Under the pieces are notes generated by a model. It ran no database searches, was not told the DNA's origin, and worked only from the letters and a program-made list of their open reading frames with translations. Source: an uncultured Alphaproteobacteria bacterium (GTDB lineage: Bacteria; Pseudomonadota; Alphaproteobacteria; Caulobacterales; Aquidulcibacteraceae). From it: a stretch of 64,000 nucleotides of DNA. This document shows positions 58,895 through 64,000 of the stretch, piece after piece. A program made the translations under genes and the position numbers. Within the stretch, counting starts at the first letter, position 1. Each line of letters opens with the position of its first letter. The stretch lies in assembly GCA_902826245.1 (NCBI GenBank), contig CADEEA010000001.1:62001-126000 (forward strand). Direction: 5' to 3'.

Positions 58895-59548
58895 TCATCC
58901 CACCGCATCCTTCTGATTTTCCGGCGTCGCTTTGCTGAAGGCTGGGTGCGCGCGGGCGCGTTCGTCGAGTGCGGCCAAACGCGGATAGAGTCCGAAATCC
59001 AACTGGACCCGGCGCGCATTGGCGCATTGCGGCACGAGGCAGATGTCGGCGATAGTGGGTGCGTCGCCAAACGCGAACACAGTCTCGCGTCGCTGCGCCA
59101 GCTGCGCTTCGAGCGCGTCGAAGCCAAGCTTGATCCAGTGCACATACCAGGCGGCCACGCCTGGCTCATCGGCGCCGAAGTGCGAGCGCAAATAGGCAAG
59201 CGGCGCCAAATTGTTCAGCGGGTGGATATCGGCAGCTATGGTGAGCGCAAACGAACGCGCTTGCGCCGCCTCCCACGGATCGGCTGGCAAGAAGGGCGGT
59301 TCGGGATATTGGACGTCCAGCCAGCCCAGTATCGCCAGCGATTGTGTCAGCATGCCGTGCTCGGTCTCCAGCGCCGGCACGCGCTTTTGCGGGTTGCGCG
59401 CGCGATAGGCTTCCGCAAACTGCTCGTCCTTGCCTGGCGCGATGTTCACCGGGATGGATTCGTACGCGACGCCTTTCAGGTTCAGCCCGATGCGCACGCG
59501 ATAGGCGGCGGAGGAGCGCCAATAATCGTAGAGTTTCAGCGTGCTCAT
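58895..59548 (-). CDS. maiA: Maleylacetoacetate isomerase (GST zeta class)
   Basis: 217 residues. The N-terminal LYDYWRSSAAYRVRIGLNLK holds the GSTZ active site (S-S-x-x-x-R-V-R-I), followed by KRVPALETEHGMLTQSLAIL with the glutathione-binding loop, and DIHPLNNLAPLAYLRSHFGA and FAFGDAPTIADICLVPQ in the helical domain. It isomerises maleylacetoacetate to fumarylacetoacetate, the FahA substrate. Start overlaps the CMD gene stop by 4 bp (ATGA). Confidence 0.95.
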   Translation of the reverse strand: MSTLKLYDYWRSSAAYRVRIGLNLKGVAYESIPVNIAPGKDEQFAEAYRARNPQKRVPALETEHGMLTQSLAILGWLDVQYPEPPFLPADPWEAAQARSFALTIAADIHPLNNLAPLAYLRSHFGADEPGVAAWYVHWIKLGFDALEAQLAQRRETVFAFGDAPTIADICLVPQCANARRVQLDFGLYPRLAALDERARAHPAFSKATPENQKDAVG

Positions 59549-60135
59549 CCGTGTTTTCCCTGCGACCAGCCGCGCACTGCTAAGTGCAATTCTCCAGCAG
59601 CAAAGGCGCCTGGCTCTATCGACGTCGCCATCGAGTCATTCCAGCGATTGAGGTAGCCGAACAGCGACACAACGCCCAGGATTTCGACGATCTCGTCGTC
59701 GCTCCAATGCGCACGCAGATCGGCTGAGATCTTTTCATCCACCGCGTTCGGAACACTCGCCGCCGCCTGCGTGAAGGCAAGCGCGGCCTTCTCTGCCGCG
59801 TTAAACAAATCGCTGCGTTCGAAATCCCATACTTCAGCGATGCGCGCATCGCTCGCGCCATAACGCTGCGCTGCAAGCGCGGTGTGCGCCTGACAATAGC
59901 GGCAGCCGGCAGTCTGGCTCGCGATCAGGCCGATCAGCCGCTTCTGCTCTGAGGTGACGCGACCGGCGTTTGTCATCACCGCTTTGTTGAGACTGATGAA
60001 CGCCTTTGCGATCTCGGGGCGGCGCTGCATGGTGAGCACGCTATTCGGCGGAAAGCCCAAAGTCTCGTTGAAGAAGCGCGCGAGTTCGGCCACTTCAGGA
60101 TCGTGATCGGCCGCCAGCGGTTCAACCAGCGCCAT
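59545..60135 (-). CDS. Carboxymuconolactone-decarboxylase/AhpD-like peroxidase-related protein
   Basis: 196 residues. The alkylhydroperoxidase motif AGCRYCQAHTALAAQRYGA (CxxC plus His) is in the middle; DDEIVEILGVVSLFGYLNRW follows. The family includes AhpD-like disulphide reductases and gamma-carboxymuconolactone decarboxylases. Here the CxxC...H points to AhpD-like redox activity. Position within the tyrosine-degradation operon, directly joined to maiA, suggests protection or an accessory step (inference). Confidence 0.85.
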   Translation of the reverse strand: MALVEPLAADHDPEVAELARFFNETLGFPPNSVLTMQRRPEIAKAFISLNKAVMTNAGRVTSEQKRLIGLIASQTAGCRYCQAHTALAAQRYGASDARIAEVWDFERSDLFNAAEKAALAFTQAAASVPNAVDEKISADLRAHWSDDEIVEILGVVSLFGYLNRWNDSMATSIEPGAFAAGELHLAVRGWSQGKHG

Positions 60136-60444
60136 CTACTCACCGACCTCTTCAATATCGATTTCCGCCCGCCCGCCGAGATCGACGAAGCGCGACTTGA
60201 GCCGCTGGAAGCGTTCGTCGTCGCGCCACAATTTCCAGATTTGCTTTGCAGGCCGATGCGCGCGCAGGCGCAACAAGACGACCGCTTCCTGCAGCTCGTA
60301 TGCTTCGACTCGCATGAGGCCAGGCGCCGCTTCGTCCGCAGCTTGCGCCAACACCTGCGCCCAATGCGCTCTGTCGTGCCGGCGCCAGTGCGTCATATCG
60401 AGGGCGAGCGTCAGGGTCACCCTGCTCTCGACCGGGTCCGGCAT
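60136..60444 (-). CDS. Small protein of unknown function in the tyrosine-degradation operon
   Basis: 102 residues from MPDPVESRVTLTLALDMTHW; starts 4 bp after the VOC stop, ends where the AhpD-like gene begins. One alpha/beta region (HWAQVLAQAADEAAPGLMRV, EAYELQEAVVLLRLRAHRPA, DERFQRLKSRFVDLGGRAEI). It might be a ferredoxin-fold (ABM-type) domain, but I do not recognise a family. Tight spacing on both sides suggests that it is a real operon member. Confidence 0.65.
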   Translation of the reverse strand: MPDPVESRVTLTLALDMTHWRRHDRAHWAQVLAQAADEAAPGLMRVEAYELQEAVVLLRLRAHRPAKQIWKLWRDDERFQRLKSRFVDLGGRAEIDIEEVGE

Positions 60445-60448
60445 GCCT

Positions 60449-61015
60449 TCACTCTCCGAGCCGCGTCTTCGCCGCATGCGCCGCCCGCGCCTTCTCGTGC
60501 AACCAAGCGGCGTGCTGCGGCGCCTTCTTGGTACGGCTCCACTCTTCCAGCATCAAGGGCGCGACGCGCTTCAGCTCCGCCAATTCCTCAGCGGTCCCGG
60601 TGTCAGCGGCAAGCTCGAGGCGATGGCCGTTGGGGTCGAAGAAATAGATCGACTTGAAGATGCCGTGATCGGTGGGACCGACGACCTCCAATCCCCTGGC
60701 TTCAGCGCGAGCTTTGGCGGCGACCAACTCATCGACGCTGTCCACCTTAAAGGCGATGTGCTGAACCCATGTGGGGGTGTTCTCATCGCGCCCCATCGGC
60801 TTTTGCTGCGGCAATTCGAAGAAAGCGAGCACATTGCCGCCGCCTGCATCCAGGAACACGTGCATGTAGGGATCGTACTCGCCAGTCGAGGGCACGTGAT
60901 CTTCGGCGAAGGCGGTAGTGTACTCCATCCCGAATATGTCGCGATAGAATTCCACCGTCTGTTTGGCGTCGCGGCATCTATAGGCGACGTGATGAATGCC
61001 TCTGAGCGAACTCAT
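60449..61015 (-). CDS. VOC-family (glyoxalase/dioxygenase superfamily) protein
   Basis: 188 residues from MSSLRGIHHVAYRCRDAKQT; earlier in-frame starts lack a ribosome-binding site. IHHVAYR supplies one His ligand, GNVLAFFELPQQKP a strand near it, TWVQHIAFKVDSVDELVAAK the second His, and YFFDPNGHRLELAA the Glu ligand. A C-terminal helical tail (EEWSRTKKAPQHAAWLHEKA) follows. The enzyme is likely metal-dependent, acting on a catabolic intermediate; it is not HppD or HmgA. Confidence 0.82.
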   Translation of the reverse strand: MSSLRGIHHVAYRCRDAKQTVEFYRDIFGMEYTTAFAEDHVPSTGEYDPYMHVFLDAGGGNVLAFFELPQQKPMGRDENTPTWVQHIAFKVDSVDELVAAKARAEARGLEVVGPTDHGIFKSIYFFDPNGHRLELAADTGTAEELAELKRVAPLMLEEWSRTKKAPQHAAWLHEKARAAHAAKTRLGE

Positions 61016-61135
61016 CGCTGCTCCCAAAAACGAAACATTACCAAACCCTCGACGATCGCCTTGGGTTCGATCCAAAGCATTTGGCACAGATTTAGCGCGA
61101 CGTCCCATATTCACGCGCTTCCGCTGCGCTGATGC

Positions 61136-61525
61136 TCATGGCGCTCTGCCGCCCGCGGCATCGGGGTCAAGGGCGCCCTCCGCTGCGTCCAGCGCCGAAG
61201 CGCAATGTTCACTCACGTCACGGGTGGGCTCGATCACAAGCGACGCCACATGCCTAATGGAGATCGACACAGCGCCGTCCTCATTCGTGTACATTGAGGT
61301 TATCTCCGGGCGCCCTTCGTAGGCAATGGATTCCGCCGCGCGCCACACGCCGCCGTCCAGGCGCTCGACCTGCGTGACCTCAAGGCTCACAAATCCGTCT
61401 CTCACCCCCGCCTCGCGTACTACGCCGCGAAAATGGATCCCGCTTTCGCGGGCGCGAAACCTCCGCCCGACAAGCCCGGCGCTGGCGAGATCCTCGGGCG
61501 CCAGCATGCCCACCGATGGCCTCAC
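61136..61525 (-). CDS. Unknown protein coupled to hppD
   Basis: 129 residues. The start at 61525 overlaps the hppD stop by 4 bp (ATGA), so translation is coupled. Beta-rich: HFRGVVREAGVRDGFVSLEV, TQVERLDGGVWRAAESIAYE, MYTNEDGAVSISIRHVASLV. There are no motifs that I recognise. A role in aromatic catabolism or regulation is possible from context only. Confidence 0.65.
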   Translation of the reverse strand: MRPSVGMLAPEDLASAGLVGRRFRARESGIHFRGVVREAGVRDGFVSLEVTQVERLDGGVWRAAESIAYEGRPEITSMYTNEDGAVSISIRHVASLVIEPTRDVSEHCASALDAAEGALDPDAAGGRAP

Positions 61526-62598
61526 GCGCTCTCCTTCAGTACGCCGCGCCGTATCTGGTCGAGTTCGATCGATTCGAACAGCGCTTTGAAATTGCCTTCG
61601 CCGAAGCCTTCGTTGCCTTTGCGCTGGATGAATTCGAAGAAGATCGGCCCGACGGCATCTTTCGAGAATATTTGCAGCAAGAGCCCCTGCCCATCGCTTG
61701 GGCCGCCATCGATGAGGATGCGACGCTTGCGCAATTCCTCGACCTTCTCGCCGTGGCCGGGCAGGCGTTGATCGATCAGGTCGAAATAAGTTTCGATGGT
61801 GTCCTGCAATTCCACTTCCCGCGCCCGCAAGCGATCGACAACGGCGTAAAGATCATCGCACCCAAACGCTATGTGCTGGATGCCCTCACCTTTGTAGCGC
61901 TGTAGGAATTCTTCGATCTGATCAACTTTTCCCGGCTCGCCTTTGGACTCGTTGAGCGGGATGCGGATCTTGCCGCATGGGCTGGTCATCGCTTTTGAGA
62001 ACAAGCCCGATACCTTGCCCTCGATGTCGAAATAGCGAATCTCGCGGAAATTGAAAATGCGTTGGTAGTAATCGGCCCATTTCGCCATGTTGCCGCGGAA
62101 GACGTTGTGGGTCAGGTGATCGAGATAAGTGAGGCCGACAGAATTTTTGGCTTCGTCGGCGCCTTCGATCGGCTTGAAATCGACATCATAGATCGTGTGC
62201 GCGCCATACCGATCGACCAGATAAACAAAGGCGCCGCCAATGCCTTCTATACAAGGAATGTCGAGTTCCATCGGCCCGATCGCCATATCGACTGGCTTTG
62301 CGCCGCGCCTGACAGCCTCCTCAAACGCAGCGCGCGCATCCTTGACGCGGAAAGCCATACCATTGGCTGAAGGTCCGTGCGCGCCGCGGAAATCCGCCGG
62401 TTGACCCGCGGGCTCCATGTTCAAGATGAAATTGATGTCGCCCTGCTTGTATCGGATCACGTTTTTGGAGCGGTGCCTGGCGACGGCCGTGAAGCCGATC
62501 TGCTCAAAATAACGCGCCAGCAGATCGGGCTCGGGAGCGGTAAACTCGACAAATTCGAAACCATCGGTCCCGATTGGATTGTCAAACAAGTCCGGCAT
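61522..62598 (-). CDS. hppD: 4-hydroxyphenylpyruvate dioxygenase
   Basis: 358 residues from MPDLFDNPIGTDGFEFVEFT, with AGGTGG a few bases upstream; the GTG at 62607 is less likely because relatives start at this Met. VOC metal ligands in DHLTHNVFRGNMAKWADYYQ (first His), IQHIAFGCDDLYAVVDRLRA (second His) and GPIFFEFIQRKGNEGFGEGN (Glu). It converts 4-hydroxyphenylpyruvate to homogentisate. It is first of the operon hppD-unknown-VOC-unknown-AhpD-maiA-fahA. Homogentisate dioxygenase (hmgA) is not in the window. Confidence 0.96.
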   Translation of the reverse strand: MPDLFDNPIGTDGFEFVEFTAPEPDLLARYFEQIGFTAVARHRSKNVIRYKQGDINFILNMEPAGQPADFRGAHGPSANGMAFRVKDARAAFEEAVRRGAKPVDMAIGPMELDIPCIEGIGGAFVYLVDRYGAHTIYDVDFKPIEGADEAKNSVGLTYLDHLTHNVFRGNMAKWADYYQRIFNFREIRYFDIEGKVSGLFSKAMTSPCGKIRIPLNESKGEPGKVDQIEEFLQRYKGEGIQHIAFGCDDLYAVVDRLRAREVELQDTIETYFDLIDQRLPGHGEKVEELRKRRILIDGGPSDGQGLLLQIFSKDAVGPIFFEFIQRKGNEGFGEGNFKALFESIELDQIRRGVLKESA

Positions 62599-62654
62599 AT
62601 TTTCCACCTAACCAATGCGGTCGTTCTAGCTCCAAGACCAGCGCGCGCCAAGGC

Positions 62655-63857
62655 TCAGCGTCGGGGCGTTAACCGCAACAAGCGCCCGTCGTCCTCGTCG
62701 GTCACGATCCAGATCGCGCCGTCGGGGGCTTCCGCCAGATCGCGGATGCGTCCGACGCCAAGGGCAAAACGCTCCTCGCCGATAACGCGGCCGCCTTCCA
62801 ATTCAAGCCGCACCAGCGCCTGGCTGCGCAGGCCGGCGATCAAAATGTCGCCGCGCCAAGGGAACAAGTCGCCTTCATAGAAATCCATGTCCCCTGGGGC
62901 GATCACCGGGTCCCAGTAATACGCGGGCTGTTCCATGCCTTCCTGCGCGGCAATGCCAGCGCCAATCGGAGCACCGCCATATTCCTCGCCATAAGAGATA
63001 ATCGGCCAACCGTAGTTTTTCCCCGCCAACGTCAAGTTCAACTCGTCGCCGCCTTGGGGGCCGTGCTCGATGGTCCACAGGACCCCCGTCGCTGGATCGA
63101 CATCGGCGCCCTGGGGATTGCGGTGCCCGTAGGACCAGATTTCAGGACGCGCTCCTGCACGGCTCAGGAACGGATTGTCCGCGGGAACCGACCCGTCAGG
63201 ATTGATGCGCACCACTTTGCCCAAGTGGGTCCCCAAATCCTGCGCCAACACCCGCGATTCCCCGCGCTGGCGCTCGCCAAGCGTGACGAACAGACGGCCT
63301 TCGCTATCGAAATCAAGCCGTGCGCCATAATGGCCGCGCGAGCGCCAGGACGGCGTCTGACGAAAGATCACCTCCACATTGCTGACCCGCGCGCTGTCCT
63401 CGCTGAGGCGCCCGCGTGCGACGCTGGTTCCAGCGCCGCCACCCTCGCGCGGCTCAGCATAGCTCCAAAACACAAGCCGGTCGTGTGTGAAGTGGGGGCT
63501 GAGCACGATATCCAGCAGACCTCCCTGCCCGCTTGCGTCGACGCGTGGCAAGCCGGCAACAGGGCGAGAAACCTCGCCAGTGCGCGTGATCACACGCAAG
63601 CGTCCGGGGCGCTCGCTCACCAGGACGCGTCCATCCGGGAGAAACGCGAGAGCCCAGGGGTGCTCGATGCCGTGGGCGATTTGCTCGACTGCAATTGCGG
63701 CACCAGATGCGCGCGCCGGGGCGCGCGTTTGTTGTGGAAACGCTGGGCGTAAGGCCGTGTTCGGTTCTTCCCGCTCCCATGCGGCGTCGCTGTTCGGCGC
63801 CTGAGCATCGGCGCAGGCGCCGAACAGCCAAGCAGCAACAATCAAGAACAGGCGCAT
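62655..63857 (-). CDS. PQQ-dependent aldose sugar dehydrogenase-like lipoprotein (YliI/GDH-B type)
   Basis: 400 residues from MRLFLIVAAWLFGACADAQA; the FGAC lipobox suggests a lipoprotein exported to the periplasm. Six-bladed beta-propeller of soluble glucose dehydrogenase-like fold: IEHPWALAFLPDGRVLVSER, GLLDIVLSPHFTHDRLVFWS, ARLDFDSEGRLFVTLGER, WSYGHRNPQGADVDPATGVL, EHGPQGGDELNLTLAGKNYG, which carries the PQQ- and Ca-site His and Glu. It oxidises aldose sugars when PQQ is available. Single gene; 63858-64000 shows no further gene. Confidence 0.92.
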   Translation of the reverse strand: MRLFLIVAAWLFGACADAQAPNSDAAWEREEPNTALRPAFPQQTRAPARASGAAIAVEQIAHGIEHPWALAFLPDGRVLVSERPGRLRVITRTGEVSRPVAGLPRVDASGQGGLLDIVLSPHFTHDRLVFWSYAEPREGGGAGTSVARGRLSEDSARVSNVEVIFRQTPSWRSRGHYGARLDFDSEGRLFVTLGERQRGESRVLAQDLGTHLGKVVRINPDGSVPADNPFLSRAGARPEIWSYGHRNPQGADVDPATGVLWTIEHGPQGGDELNLTLAGKNYGWPIISYGEEYGGAPIGAGIAAQEGMEQPAYYWDPVIAPGDMDFYEGDLFPWRGDILIAGLRSQALVRLELEGGRVIGEERFALGVGRIRDLAEAPDGAIWIVTDEDDGRLLRLTPRR

Positions 63858-64000
63858 GCAAATCCCTCTACACGCGAACACATTACCGGCACGCGGCCAA
63901 AATGAGGCAATGTAGACGCGCTGCCTTTTCGCTCGCAACGCGGCTTGCGAAAATGTAAGCTTGGCGTCCGGAGGCGGGAGTGGCGGACGTCTTCATAACC

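Overview
The window is high-GC DNA from an alphaproteobacterium, most likely of the Caulobacterales/Hyphomonadales type. This placement is an inference from the RpoH-style promoter before hsp20, the ECF42/DGPF sigma pair, the metal-dependent-type KdsA, the RsaD/RsaE-like type I exporter beside surface-polysaccharide genes and the general gene repertoire; no rRNA or tRNA is present to confirm it. Coding density is high, with many ATGA overlaps.

Layout. 1-4.8 kb: a truncated ECF42 sigma factor with its DGPF partner, a short-chain reductase, a VapBC module, an SCP2/hydrolase pair and a membrane-anchored methyltransferase-like protein. 4.8-8.6 kb: a small heat-shock protein behind an RpoH-like promoter and a ROSE-like RNA thermometer, a glutathione transferase with an acidic repeat tail, a cold-shock protein and an M20 amidohydrolase. 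8.7-14 kb: KDO synthesis (kdsD with an overlapping glycosyltransferase, then kdsA), interrupted by about 2 kb with a decayed LysR fragment, a Rap1a-like protein, an unknown membrane protein and a DUF559 nuclease. 14-20.6 kb: a second VapBC, a receiver/HPt-like pair, a decayed TIR-formylglycine-enzyme gene, a RibD-type deaminase, gpmA and a LuxR/VOC/DUF4199 group.

20.6-43.7 kb is a sugar-nucleotide and surface-polysaccharide region: phosphomannomutase, ugd, galE, pgi, a second nucleotide-sugar dehydrogenase, a UDP-glucuronate-epimerase-like gene, an AGE isomerase and manC. Three polymer genes (two GT4 enzymes and an O-antigen ligase-like protein) go with them. A PrtD/PrtE type I exporter lies in this region, convergent with a very glycine-rich DUF2793 protein.

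43.7-51 kb: an OmpR-type two-component system divergent from an EF-hand protein, then the most unusual part of the window. Three paralogous 30-34-residue peptide genes each have the same bipartite upstream motif (GCATCCAA-N14-GCATCT) and a nearly identical terminator. Between the second and third lie two tandem membrane-bound AraC regulators and a fatty-acid-hydroxylase/sterol-desaturase gene. The peptides look like a signal sequence plus a conserved C-terminal decapeptide (for example FVYQAAQIVA). I propose them as a candidate undescribed secreted or membrane peptide system.

51-64 kb: a sigma-54 response regulator, an ABC1 kinase, a Kef-type antiporter without its cytoplasmic domain, an M13 peptidase, a tyrosine/homogentisate degradation operon (hppD, maiA, fahA, without hmgA) and a PQQ-type sugar dehydrogenase. 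Four families of palindromic intergenic repeats are scattered through the window.
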